From contig NZ_RCHC01000005.1 in NCBI RefSeq assembly GCF_003664645.1, positions 124,001 to 188,000 of the forward strand: DNA of 64,000 nucleotides, in the 5' to 3' direction. The stretch is from Acinetobacter chengduensis (GTDB taxonomy: Bacteria; Pseudomonadota; Gammaproteobacteria; Pseudomonadales; Moraxellaceae). Every line of letters begins with the position of its first letter. Within the stretch, counting starts at the first letter, position 1. The notes beneath the pieces are model-generated. The model worked only from the letters and a program-made list of their open reading frames with translations, was not told the DNA's origin and made no database searches. The translations under genes were made by a program, and so were the position numbers. This document shows, in pieces, positions 31,763 through 40,611 of the stretch.

Positions 31763-32806
31763 ATGAATCATTTATCAAATCTACCTGCAGCATCTGTACT
31801 GCCTAAAGTATTCAGTCCCCCTAAACTTTTAAATGCGAAACGTTTTGTGGAGACTAAGAAGCTCAGTCAGGCCGAATGGCTGGAAGTGCGAAGGCAAGGC
31901 ATCGGCAGCAGTGACTGCGCCGCAGCCTGTGGGCTCAACCCTTATATGTCGATGCTGGAACTCTGGATGATCAAAACTGGACGGATCAAGCAATCGATTG
32001 AAGATGAAAGCGAAGGTCATGCGCCCCTGTATTGGGGTAAGCGTTTAGAGCCCTTGGTCGCTGAGTATTACAGCATGCATACCAACTATAAAGTCCGTCG
32101 GGTGAATGCTGTGCTGCAGCATCCTGACCCAGACAAGCATTTCATGTTAGCCAACTTAGATTATTCTGTAGTGGGTGATGCTGATGTGCAGATTCTAGAA
32201 TGTAAAACTGCAGGGGAATATGGCGCTAAGCTTTGGCGGGATGGTGTGCCTCTATATGTACTGTGTCAGGTCCAGCATCAACTGGCTGTGACGGGGAGGA
32301 AGGCAGCACATATCTGTGTGCTGATTTGTGGGCACGAAACCCGCATATTTAAAGTGACCCGTTCAGAATCGGTGATTCAGCATATCGTGAATGCAGAGCG
32401 TTACTTCTGGGAGTGCGTGGAAAAGGATACACCACCTGATGCAGATGCCAGTGAATCGGCTGCTAAAGCCTTGCAATTACTGTATCCAGAACATGTACCG
32501 CTAAGTACGACAGATTTATCGTTAGATGAACAGGCCAATCAACAGTTTGAGCAGCTGATTCAAGCACGCAATCATATTGAAAAGCACCAAGAGCAATTCG
32601 ATCTGCTAAAGCACCAGTTGCAGGCCAAGATGCAGGAGGCCGAACGTGCGACCTTTAAAGCTGGTTCGGTGACATGGAAAAAGGCCAAAGACTCGATTAG
32701 CTTGGATAGCAAAGCATTACTTAAACAGCACCCTGAATATCTGAACCAATTTCCGCAAAGTAAATCTGGTTCAAGACGCTTCAATATTTACCCAAATGAT
32801 GATTGA
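31763..32806 (+). CDS. YqaJ-type viral recombinase/exonuclease
   Basis: A 347-residue nuclease of the YqaJ/lambda exonuclease fold (PF09588), which resects double-stranded ends for single-strand annealing. Seen are WLEVRRQGIGSSDCAAACG near residue 35, the acidic DYSVVGDAD segment and the catalytic ILECKTAG (E and K) near residue 142, with QVQHQLAVTG after it. A C-terminal helical tail follows. AGAGGAAT precedes the ATG at 31763. It lies between DUF932 and the recombination directionality factor, a usual recombination module of integrative elements. Confidence 0.9.
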   Translation: MNHLSNLPAASVLPKVFSPPKLLNAKRFVETKKLSQAEWLEVRRQGIGSSDCAAACGLNPYMSMLELWMIKTGRIKQSIEDESEGHAPLYWGKRLEPLVAEYYSMHTNYKVRRVNAVLQHPDPDKHFMLANLDYSVVGDADVQILECKTAGEYGAKLWRDGVPLYVLCQVQHQLAVTGRKAAHICVLICGHETRIFKVTRSESVIQHIVNAERYFWECVEKDTPPDADASESAAKALQLLYPEHVPLSTTDLSLDEQANQQFEQLIQARNHIEKHQEQFDLLKHQLQAKMQEAERATFKAGSVTWKKAKDSISLDSKALLKQHPEYLNQFPQSKSGSRRFNIYPNDD

Positions 32807-32857
32807 TATGAATTCATTTATCGCGATTCACAAGCAAATCAATTTAAGGCCATAACG

Positions 32858-32891
32858 ATCCCATGCCAAACAGCATGGGATTTTTTATGCC
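32858..32891 (+). repeat. Hairpin/T-tract leader unit C
   Basis: The perfect 9-bp stem ATCCCATGC/GCATGGGAT with a 6-nt loop is followed by TTTTTTATGCCG and then the next gene's ribosome-binding site. Confidence 0.72.
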
Positions 32892-32918
32892 GATTTCATT
32901 GTTAAAAAGAGGAATATC

Positions 32919-33812
32919 ATGATTAAAGGTTTAGCAATAACACCGCCTATTTTAGGGCGAATCAGCATTGGCCGAATGGTGGAAAAGAATGGCAAGCGTC
33001 TGCCTGAAAAAGATGATCAGTTCACCATTACCAGTCAAATCCAAAGTAAAGATAGTGGTTGGGTGAAACATCCACTTGATGAACAACTTCGAGCGAAAGC
33101 GCAAAACCAAAAACTCAGAACTATACCAGTTCGGATGATTTTCAATGATCCTGAACTTAATTTGAGAGCCGAATATAGTTTATTTGATCGTCAAACTGGA
33201 CGCCCCGTTTGTGTCGGCAATGGTGAAACCTGCCAGCGCTTAACTAGTCAAGGTGTGGCACAGCATCCATGTCCATCACCTGATTTATGTTCAATGGCCC
33301 AAGGCGGTAATTGCAAGCCTTATGGACGGCTACATGTCAATTTAGATGAATCGGATGAGCTTGGCACCTTCATCTTTAGAACCACTGGTTTTAACAGTAT
33401 TCGAACTTTGGCGGCACGGCTGAGTTACTACCATGCTGCATCGAATGGATTACTTTCATGTTTGCCATTGCAACTTACACTTCGGGGTAAATCCACGACC
33501 CAAAGCTATCGCCAGCCTGTGTATTACGTGGATTTAACTTTACGTGAAGGCGTTGATTTAAAGCAAGCTATACAGACTGCTAAAGAAATTGAGCAACAGA
33601 GTCAATCGAGTGGTTTTAATCAGGAAGCTTTAGATCACAAGGCAAGACAGGGTTATGCAAATGCAGTTTTTGAAATGGATTCAGGTGATGGGTTAGACGT
33701 CATTGAAGAGTTTTATCCATCTGATGAAGGCATCGATGATGCTCAACAAAAGAAAACCACAAGCTTGAATTTACAGAATGAGTTACAGCGTTCTGTTCAA
33801 ACTTTGAATTGA
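32919..33812 (+). CDS. Gp3-like recombination directionality factor
   Basis: A 297-residue protein resembling the family annotated as recombination directionality factor or 'hydrolase or metal-binding protein'. The start ITPPILGRISIGR is typical, and a Cys-rich centre (CVGNGETC, HPCPSPDLC, GNCKPYG; about 103-145) may bind a metal. In phages, Gp3-type factors turn a site-specific recombinase toward excision. Here its presence implies a partner recombinase, which is not in the window. Confidence 0.75.
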   Translation: MIKGLAITPPILGRISIGRMVEKNGKRLPEKDDQFTITSQIQSKDSGWVKHPLDEQLRAKAQNQKLRTIPVRMIFNDPELNLRAEYSLFDRQTGRPVCVGNGETCQRLTSQGVAQHPCPSPDLCSMAQGGNCKPYGRLHVNLDESDELGTFIFRTTGFNSIRTLAARLSYYHAASNGLLSCLPLQLTLRGKSTTQSYRQPVYYVDLTLREGVDLKQAIQTAKEIEQQSQSSGFNQEALDHKARQGYANAVFEMDSGDGLDVIEEFYPSDEGIDDAQQKKTTSLNLQNELQRSVQTLN

Positions 33813-33904
33813 ATGATTGTTGAGGGTTAAGGAGATTAAATTTTTACGGAGCTGCATATCATTTGAGCGAATAACCGCTCGCATGAATGATTAGGAGTAA
33901 ACTC

Positions 33905-34135
33905 ATGAATGCGTTTGTTGGTCAAACTTTTCAAATGAATCAACTCATCAATATTAAGCAGGTTGTAGAAATTGTAGGTGTTGCACGTTCTACGATCTAT
34001 GAAATGATGGATGAAAACTCACCGTATTATGATCCGACATTTCCAAAGAAAGTTAAAATTACCCAAAACCGTATTGGCTGGTCAGCTTATGAGATCCATA
34101 AGTGGATTGAAAATAAGTTGGCGAGTCGAGAATAA
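33905..34135 (+). CDS. AlpA-type DNA-binding regulator (paralogue)
   Basis: A 76-residue AlpA-type protein, closely related to the one at 27113: NIKQVVEIVGVARSTIYEMM forms the helix-turn-helix and RIGWSAYEIHKWIENKL ends it. TTAGGAG lies before the ATG at 33905. A short hairpin GAGCG/CGCTC lies in the leader (33865-33880) and a strong terminator overlaps the stop codon. It probably controls excision or integrase expression. Confidence 0.85.
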   Translation: MNAFVGQTFQMNQLINIKQVVEIVGVARSTIYEMMDENSPYYDPTFPKKVKITQNRIGWSAYEIHKWIENKLASRE

Positions 34136-34170
34136 GGGATGCTTTGCTCCCTTATTTTTTTGTTTTTTTT
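34131..34170 (+). terminator. Terminator overlapping the AlpA stop codon
   Basis: The 9-bp stem AATAAGGGA/TCCCTTATT is followed by a long T-rich tract. It marks the end of the recombination module. Confidence 0.88.
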
Positions 34171-34205
34171 GTAGACTAAGCTTAGTTTTAGCCTAAGTAC
34201 TAAGA

Positions 34206-34340
34206 GTGAAAACAATAAATTATTACAATCAACATGCGGGTGAGTTTGCACAAGCATCGTTAAACGTTGATATGGAAAGATAGACTACATCCGTAAGAAC
34301 AGCAGTAACTCTCCAATCTTGAATCAGTTGCCGAACCTAT
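34206..34340 (+). pseudogene. N-terminal remnant of a SAM-dependent methyltransferase
   Basis: From the GTG at 34206 the frame reads INYYNQHAGEFAQASLNVDM and stops at 34281. This matches the usual beginning of small class-I methyltransferases (YY..A..F...S..VDM). A short later piece in another frame (LNQLPN, near 34320) fits the next conserved segment. Only this remnant remains before the HNH gene. Confidence 0.5.
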
Positions 34341-34348
34341 AACAATTC

Positions 34349-34744
34349 ATGTTTGAGCCAAGTCGGAACCAATTAAATGCAGTAGTAAATGTTTTGGTCG
34401 AGCTACAAGACTGTAAATGCTTCTACTGTAATAAGCCAATGAAAAAAGGCAATTATGCAGTCGATCATTTTATTCCTTGGTCGATGTACCCATCAGATAC
34501 AGGGCATAACTTCGTATTAGCAGATTCAAGTTGTAATTCTAAGAAAAGTAATTTGCTCGCATCTGATGAGTTTTTGCATAAATGGCAGGAGCGCAATGAA
34601 GAACACGATTTGATTATTGTGGATCGGATCTCAGTGCTTGGTTTTCTGACAGATAAGGAGCGGTCGCATAAAGTGGCGGAGTGGGCTTATGCACAGGGAA
34701 AAGAAAATAATTACTTGATGTGGTTTTGGGGATCAATTGATTGA
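34349..34744 (+). CDS. HNH endonuclease (probably N-terminally truncated)
   Basis: A 131-residue HNH nuclease: zinc pair CFYCNKPM (about 24-31), then the catalytic VDHFIPWSMY and ADSSCNSKKSN, ending in MWFWGSID. Nucleases with this C-terminus are usually about twice as long. Here a stop lies just upstream of the ATG with no ribosome-binding site, and a broken methyltransferase fragment precedes it. It may therefore be the surviving 3' part of a larger gene. It borders the defence region. Confidence 0.7.
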   Translation: MFEPSRNQLNAVVNVLVELQDCKCFYCNKPMKKGNYAVDHFIPWSMYPSDTGHNFVLADSSCNSKKSNLLASDEFLHKWQERNEEHDLIIVDRISVLGFLTDKERSHKVAEWAYAQGKENNYLMWFWGSID

Positions 34745-34803
34745 AGTTAATATGCATAGTCGATAATCATAAGGTGTAACCCCTTACTCCCATCAGGATA
34801 TAT

Positions 34804-35421
34804 TTAATGGTCTTTATTGGAATCAGATTTAATATTTATCAACCAGTGCAAAGTTGTAGCAACTGAATTATAAATATTGAAAATAAATGAGCTAAGTTCG
34901 CAAAATAGAAAAGTAGTACCAGCTACTAAGAATGTAAGAACTAAATAGTTAGTGTATTTATAGATGTCCCTTAGGGTATCTATTTTAAAAGTATCGCTTC
35001 CTAAACTTAAATTTAGGTCTTTAAGAAAATATATAATAAACAATAAGAAGCTGAATATTATAAAATAAATGAATACTCTAATAAATGTAAAATGAACTTT
35101 CTTAAAAAAAATTAGCTTAGATTTGTTATCAGTGTATTCAATCATTTTTTTTTGTAAATCTAAGGGAGTTATTGTACAAAATATTGTATATCCAGCTACT
35201 AAAAAACCTAATGTTGCAAATAATGATGAAAACAAGAAAGAAACCAACTCGTTAATTTTAGTGTAACTTGTTTCAATGCTTACATCATTAATTATAAGGA
35301 TGAAGAAAAAGAATAGGCCGAGTAGGATTGGGAAAAACTTATTAAAATTTGACAAAGGTATAGCTTTGGATTTTTTATAGATCTCACGAATATTTTTTTC
35401 TTCCAATAATCCGTTCATCAT
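34804..35421 (-). CDS. Four-helix membrane protein of a two-gene operon
   Basis: A 205-residue protein with four strong transmembrane segments (about 29-46, 62-82, 111-132 and 160-182), a cytoplasmic basic loop between the second and third and a short hydrophilic tail. Its start codon overlaps the stop of the upstream 35418 gene (ATGA), so the two are co-translated. With a type I restriction locus next door, a membrane effector of a small defence system is possible. No family is recognised. The Kiwa KwaA protein has a similar size and helix count but I see no specific match. Confidence 0.7.
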   Translation of the reverse strand: MMNGLLEEKNIREIYKKSKAIPLSNFNKFFPILLGLFFFFILIINDVSIETSYTKINELVSFLFSSLFATLGFLVAGYTIFCTITPLDLQKKMIEYTDNKSKLIFFKKVHFTFIRVFIYFIIFSFLLFIIYFLKDLNLSLGSDTFKIDTLRDIYKYTNYLVLTFLVAGTTFLFCELSSFIFNIYNSVATTLHWLINIKSDSNKDH

Positions 35422-36422
35422 TCGGTCTCATTCTGATGGATTGTCATAACCTTATTTGTATCAATAGTATTTAGAATTTCTTGGGTTTCCGCATCTGTTT
35501 GTTTGACTTTAATTTCTTTGGACTGAATAAGTTTTGTAAAGGCTGAAAACATATGTACAACGGTAGCAAAAATATTATTTTGAACGACATCAATAGTTGT
35601 TTGAATTTTAACATCTTCATTGTCAATTTTTAATTTTTTTCCAGTGGCGTCAGTACCAAGAAGTATAATATTTTGGTTGCCTTGTATAGTTGCTTTATTA
35701 GCTTCTTTCGCAATAACTTTTTGGTTTAAACCTTTGTTATTAGTAATTTCAAATTTTCCTTGACCTCCGGCTTCATCTGAAGTTTCTTGCATTTGACGGA
35801 ACATATCCTCTCCATCAATTTCAGAATTACGATCATTGAGAATAAATGTAACTTTTTTCAACTTATTGAATAAGTATATATTCTCATTTAAAGTTTTTTG
35901 GTTGGTCAGCGGAGTCAGTGTCAGCTCAACAATTGGGAATTCTTTTAAAAAGGGATTTCTTTCTTCTTTCGGTAAACTATCTTTATAATTAATTTGTTCA
36001 TTTCTTAAAAAATATGACAATGTACTTCTAAAATTTTCTGGAGTTGGAGCATATTTCGTTTCAGCAGCATAAAGTAATCTATGGTTGTTTAAAATTAAAG
36101 CAAAAATCGCAGAAGGTGCCGAATCAAGTTTTTTCTTATCTTTTACTAACTTTCCAGCTGCATCACGATACTGCTCACGTTCAAGTTTGGTCTGTTTAAC
36201 AAATCGGCCAACTAAAGCAAGAGTATTTTTCTCCCCTAGGATATCGTCACCTAGATTCACCAATGAAACTTCATCAAAATAGAAATTACTTTTGCCAGCT
36301 TTTCGATTTTTGTTTTTGAAAAATGAAGGCTCCACAACTTCTTTATATAAGTCTAATAAATTGTGATCCCCAAATTTACATACTAAATTTGCTATTTCTA
36401 AGTTTTTTTCTAAAGTTGCCAT
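35418..36422 (-). CDS. Soluble partner protein of the two-gene operon, unknown family
   Basis: A 334-residue soluble protein. The segment FALILNNHRLLYAAETKYAP (about 110-130), followed by VELTLTPL and KKVTFILNDRNSEID, resembles the layout I recall for DUF4747-type proteins, but this is weak. The C-terminal end is Lys/Asn-rich. The ATG at 36422 is preferred over a TTG six codons upstream; neither has a clear ribosome-binding site. It is divergent from hsdM and coupled to the membrane protein gene, so a sensor/effector pair is inferred. Confidence 0.65.
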   Translation of the reverse strand: MATLEKNLEIANLVCKFGDHNLLDLYKEVVEPSFFKNKNRKAGKSNFYFDEVSLVNLGDDILGEKNTLALVGRFVKQTKLEREQYRDAAGKLVKDKKKLDSAPSAIFALILNNHRLLYAAETKYAPTPENFRSTLSYFLRNEQINYKDSLPKEERNPFLKEFPIVELTLTPLTNQKTLNENIYLFNKLKKVTFILNDRNSEIDGEDMFRQMQETSDEAGGQGKFEITNNKGLNQKVIAKEANKATIQGNQNIILLGTDATGKKLKIDNEDVKIQTTIDVVQNNIFATVVHMFSAFTKLIQSKEIKVKQTDAETQEILNTIDTNKVMTIHQNETE

Positions 36423-36619
36423 ATTGTGAGTATTATTCAAGTTAAATGCATGAAAATATTATATTAAATTTAATGAATTATAAAACACTTTAAAATTATA
36501 AATATTTCTTATTTGACGGTTCTTATTGAGAATACCCCCCAAATCAACGAAAATACAGGCATCATAAGCCTTCTGGTCATTAAAGGCTTTAACCTTATTT
36601 AAGAACTGTAGACAACCCT

Positions 36620-39382
36620 ATGAACAAACAACAACTTGCTTCTAAAATCTGGGAATCAGCCAATAAAATGCGCTCAAAGATTGAGGCGAATGAATATAAA
36701 GACTATATCCTAGGGTTCATGTTCTACAAGTTTCTCTCTGATAAAGAATTAAGTTTTTTAGAAGCCAATGACTTTGCACAGTCAGATATTGAAGCACTGA
36801 CAGAAGAAGATGCTGAAACCGTAGAATTTATTAAAAATGGTATCGGTTATTTCATTGCTTATGATGACCTGTTCTCAACATGGCTCAATAAAGGCTTAGA
36901 CTTTACCGTTGCTGATGTCCGTGATGCGCTATCCGCTTTCTCACGTCACATTCATAGCTCTCACAAAAAAGTGTTTGATGGCATCTTTAAGACATTAGAG
37001 ACAGGTCTAAGTAAATTAGGCGATAACTCAAATAGCCAGACCAAAGCGATCAGTGACTTGTTGCAACTGATCAAAGTCATTCCAATGAATAACAAGCAAG
37101 ACTATGACGTGCTTGGTTTCATTTATGAATACTTAATTGGGTCTTTTGCTGCCAATGCAGGTAAAAAAGCAGGTGAGTTCTATACACCGCACGAAGTTTC
37201 AGTCCTCATGTCTGAAATTATTGCGCATCATTTAAAAGACCAGCCTGAAATCAAAATTTACGATCCAACAAGTGGTTCGGGGTCATTGCTGATTAATATT
37301 GGTAGTTCTGTGGCGAAGCATGTCAATGATGCCAATAAAATCAAATACTACGCACAAGAATTAAAAGAGAATACCTATAACTTAACCCGTATGAACTTGG
37401 TGATGCGTGGTATTTTACCTGCCAATATTGTGGCGAGAAATGCCGATACTTTAGAAGATGACTGGCCATTTTTTGAAGACAATGATCCCATCAATACTTA
37501 CGAACCACTCTATGTAGATGCAGTGGTATCGAATCCACCATATTCACAAGCCTGGGATCCAGCAAATAAAGATGCAGACCCTCGATACAAAGAATTCGGT
37601 TTAGCCCCTAAAACTAAGGCGGATTATGCGTTCTTGTTGCATGATTTATATCATTTAAAACCAAATGGCATTATGGCGATTGTCTTACCACATGGCGTAT
37701 TGTTCCGTGGCGGTGAAGAAGAGCGTATACGTACCAATTTAATTAAGAAAAACCACATTGATGCGATTATTGGTTTACCTGCCAATATTTTCTTTGGTAC
37801 AGGTATTCCAACGGTCATCCTTATTTTAAAACAACAACGTCCAACTACAGACGTGTTGATTGTTGATGCATCTAAAGGCTTTGTGAAGCTCGGTAAAAAC
37901 AACCATCTTCAAGCATCGAATATTAAGAAAATTGTCGATGCTGTGATTGAGCGTAAAGATGTTGAGCAGTTCTCACGTCTAGTGACGCAAAAAGAAATTC
38001 AGGATCAGGGCTACAACCTGAATATTCCTCGTTATGTAGACTCTTCAGCAACGGCTGAAACATGGGATATCTATGCCACGATGTTTGGCGGTATTCCGAA
38101 AAAAGAAATTGATGCGCACAGTGCATATTGGAAGGCATTCCCACAATTACGCCAAGACTTATTTACAGAAAGCGATACGCCTTACGTGAATTTGGCGACA
38201 ACTGAAATTAGCCAAGCGATTCACAGCCATCAAGATGTGAAGGGCTTTGTGACTCAGTTTAATACCGCATTTGCTGATTTTAAGGATTACTTAAAAGGCG
38301 AACTCATTGGCAAAATGCAAAGCTTGCATATTGCTCAACAAGAAAATGTTTTAAGTAAAGACATATTTAAACGTTTAGCTGATATTCCATTGGTGGATAA
38401 ATATCAGGCTTACCAAGCTTTAGATGACCAATGGCAAGGTATTGCAGGTGATTTGGAGATTATTCAATCTGAAGGTTTGGATGCTGCCAAAATCGTTAAT
38501 CCAAATATCGTGATTAAAAAGAAAGATGGTAAAGAGCATGAAGTACAAGAAGGTTGGGTAGGCTATGTATTGCCATTTGATCTTGTACAGCAGCGTTTAT
38601 TGTCTAAAGAGTTGGAAGCATTAAAAGCCAAAGAGCGTGAACTTGCAGAAGACAGTGCAGAGATTGAGTCTTTGATGGAGTCTTTATCTGAAGAAGATAA
38701 AGAGCAATTGTTAAATGAAGCCAATGATGCCTTTGTGCCTGCTGAAATTGCTAAAGCCTTGAAGCAAGCGTATGCCGAAATTGAAACGCCTGAAATTGTG
38801 GCACTCAATGAGTATCTTGAGTTTTTAGCTACAGATCCAAAGCCTAAAAAGCCCCCAAAAGAGCAGTTTGTAAAAGACCATGCAGAAGTGCAATGGTCAA
38901 ATATTGAAGCGAATAAAGACGGTACTTATGCGGCACCAAAAGTTAAAGCGTATTTAAAGCAATTGCGCTCAGGCTTTAGTTTTGAAGAAGGCAGTTTAGA
39001 GGCAACTTTGGTACAGGTCGATGAATTACTTGCACAAGAGAAAGAGTTAAAAGCACAGATTAGTAAAGACGAAACTGTACTGCATCTTTTAACCAAATCT
39101 ACCATTGAAGCTTTAGAAGATGCTCAAGTTAAAGCATTGTTAGAAGCGAAGTGGGTTGAACCGATTGTTTCTGCGATTTTGGCATTGCCGAATGAAGTGA
39201 TTGAGCATTTGACTGATACGGTACAGGCATTAGCAGATAAGTATGCAGTAACCTATACGGAAACTACGCAGAAGCTGACAGAAGCAGAGCATAGCCTTGC
39301 AGACTTGATTGATGACTTAACAGGTGATGAGTTTGATATGCAAGGTTTGGCTCAGTTTCAAGCATTGTTAAAAGGGGTGTAA
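36620..39382 (+). CDS. hsdM: Type I restriction-modification methyltransferase subunit
   Basis: A 920-residue HsdM, the N6-adenine methyltransferase subunit. It has an N-terminal helical domain (1-150), FYTPHEVSVLMSEII (about 187), the SAM motif DPTSGSGSLL (about 215), catalytic SNPPYS (about 305) and a target-recognition-side domain to about 480. Beyond the usual 500-530 residues it has a C-terminal extension of nearly 400, helical and Glu/Lys-rich with coiled-coil character (about 650-900). hsdS begins one base after its stop, so the genes are coupled. Confidence 0.93.
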   Translation: MNKQQLASKIWESANKMRSKIEANEYKDYILGFMFYKFLSDKELSFLEANDFAQSDIEALTEEDAETVEFIKNGIGYFIAYDDLFSTWLNKGLDFTVADVRDALSAFSRHIHSSHKKVFDGIFKTLETGLSKLGDNSNSQTKAISDLLQLIKVIPMNNKQDYDVLGFIYEYLIGSFAANAGKKAGEFYTPHEVSVLMSEIIAHHLKDQPEIKIYDPTSGSGSLLINIGSSVAKHVNDANKIKYYAQELKENTYNLTRMNLVMRGILPANIVARNADTLEDDWPFFEDNDPINTYEPLYVDAVVSNPPYSQAWDPANKDADPRYKEFGLAPKTKADYAFLLHDLYHLKPNGIMAIVLPHGVLFRGGEEERIRTNLIKKNHIDAIIGLPANIFFGTGIPTVILILKQQRPTTDVLIVDASKGFVKLGKNNHLQASNIKKIVDAVIERKDVEQFSRLVTQKEIQDQGYNLNIPRYVDSSATAETWDIYATMFGGIPKKEIDAHSAYWKAFPQLRQDLFTESDTPYVNLATTEISQAIHSHQDVKGFVTQFNTAFADFKDYLKGELIGKMQSLHIAQQENVLSKDIFKRLADIPLVDKYQAYQALDDQWQGIAGDLEIIQSEGLDAAKIVNPNIVIKKKDGKEHEVQEGWVGYVLPFDLVQQRLLSKELEALKAKERELAEDSAEIESLMESLSEEDKEQLLNEANDAFVPAEIAKALKQAYAEIETPEIVALNEYLEFLATDPKPKKPPKEQFVKDHAEVQWSNIEANKDGTYAAPKVKAYLKQLRSGFSFEEGSLEATLVQVDELLAQEKELKAQISKDETVLHLLTKSTIEALEDAQVKALLEAKWVEPIVSAILALPNEVIEHLTDTVQALADKYAVTYTETTQKLTEAEHSLADLIDDLTGDEFDMQGLAQFQALLKGV

Positions 39383-39383
39383 T

Positions 39384-40538
39384 GTGGAAAATCAAAAATG
39401 CCCTGAAGTGAGATTTAAAAAATTTGATAGATTATGGGATTCCAAACTTATTGAGGACATACTCAAAATTAAAAGTGGTATGTCTCAAAAGAATGTTGAA
39501 GTAGAAAAAGGTATCTATCCAATTTTAGCTACTGGTGGTGAAATTGGCAGAACAAATACAGCACTTTATGATAAAGAAAGTGTACTTATTGGTCGAAAAG
39601 GTACGATTGATAAGCCGTACTATATGAATTCACCCTTTTGGACTGTAGATACTTTATTTTATTCTGAATTATCTTCAGAAGTAGTAGGATATTTCGTATA
39701 TTCGATTTTTCAAAAAATTAATTGGCGCCATCATAATACTTCGACGGGTGTTCCTAGTCTTACAAGTTCAGCAATCCATGCGATAGAAATTAATATTCCT
39801 GATAAAACAGAACAAGGGCAAATAGGTAACTTCTTCCAAAACCTTGATGAGTCCATTGCATTACATGAAAAAAAACTAGCTCAAACCCAAAACTTTAAAA
39901 AAGCGATGTTAGAAAAAATGTTTCCGAAACAGGGGAGTAAGCGTCCTGAAATTCGTTTAAAAGGGTTTAGTGGGGATTGGGAAAAGAAAAAATTAGAAAA
40001 TGAAGTAGAGTTTTTTAGTGGATTAACTTATTCACCAAATGACATTACTGATAAAAATGGAACTTTAGTATTAAGATCATCAAACGTACATGATAATCAG
40101 ATTGTTACTGAAAATAATGTATATGTAGATAATGAAGCCATTAATGTTCAGAATGTTGAAGTTGGAGACATTATAGTTGTAGTCAGAAATGGTTCAAGAA
40201 ACCTTATAGGTAAGCATGCTGTTATCAATGAAAAAATGGAAAATACCGTTATTGGTGCTTTTATGACAGGAGTGAAAGCGTCTAATCCATATTTCATTAA
40301 TGCTTTATTTGATACAAATCTGTTTGATGTCGCTGTTAGTCGAAATCTAGGCGCTACTATTAATCAGATTACTACGGCAATGTTTAAAGAAATGGAATTT
40401 AGTTTCCCAAATGAAGATGAACAGATTGCACTAGGTCAGTTTTTTCAAAAAATTGATGAAACATGTCTATTGCTAAAACAACAACTTCAAACCTTAAAAA
40501 ATCTGAAACAAGCATTGTTAGAAAAAATGTTTGTTTAA
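39384..40538 (+). CDS. hsdS: Type I restriction-modification specificity subunit
   Basis: A 384-residue HsdS that reads the target sequence. It has two half-repeats, each a variable target-recognition domain (about 10-135 and 205-335) followed by a conserved helix: IGNFFQNLDESIALHEKKL (about 150) and LGQFFQKIDETCLLLKQQL (about 350). Each half-repeat ends in LEKMF. Translation starts at a GTG beside the hsdM stop. Both recognition domains look intact, so a bipartite target is expected. Confidence 0.93.
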   Translation: MENQKCPEVRFKKFDRLWDSKLIEDILKIKSGMSQKNVEVEKGIYPILATGGEIGRTNTALYDKESVLIGRKGTIDKPYYMNSPFWTVDTLFYSELSSEVVGYFVYSIFQKINWRHHNTSTGVPSLTSSAIHAIEINIPDKTEQGQIGNFFQNLDESIALHEKKLAQTQNFKKAMLEKMFPKQGSKRPEIRLKGFSGDWEKKKLENEVEFFSGLTYSPNDITDKNGTLVLRSSNVHDNQIVTENNVYVDNEAINVQNVEVGDIIVVVRNGSRNLIGKHAVINEKMENTVIGAFMTGVKASNPYFINALFDTNLFDVAVSRNLGATINQITTAMFKEMEFSFPNEDEQIALGQFFQKIDETCLLLKQQLQTLKNLKQALLEKMFV

Positions 40539-40548
40539 TCATTGTTAT

Positions 40549-40577
40549 ATCCCCCTTGATGTAAGGGGGATTTTTAA
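40549..40577 (+). terminator. Terminator or attenuator between hsdS and hsdR
   Basis: The stem ATCCCCCTT/AAGGGGGAT with a 6-nt loop is followed by TTTTTAAAA, just after hsdS and 35 nt before hsdR. It should lower read-through from the modification genes into the nuclease gene. Confidence 0.8.
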
Positions 40578-40611
40578 AATCTAAATACTGACTTTATAAA
40601 ACCAAACAAAT

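Noticed and set aside
34804..36422. Kiwa defence system
   Set aside because: Only protein sizes and the four membrane helices resemble it; gene order is reversed and no specific motif was recognised.
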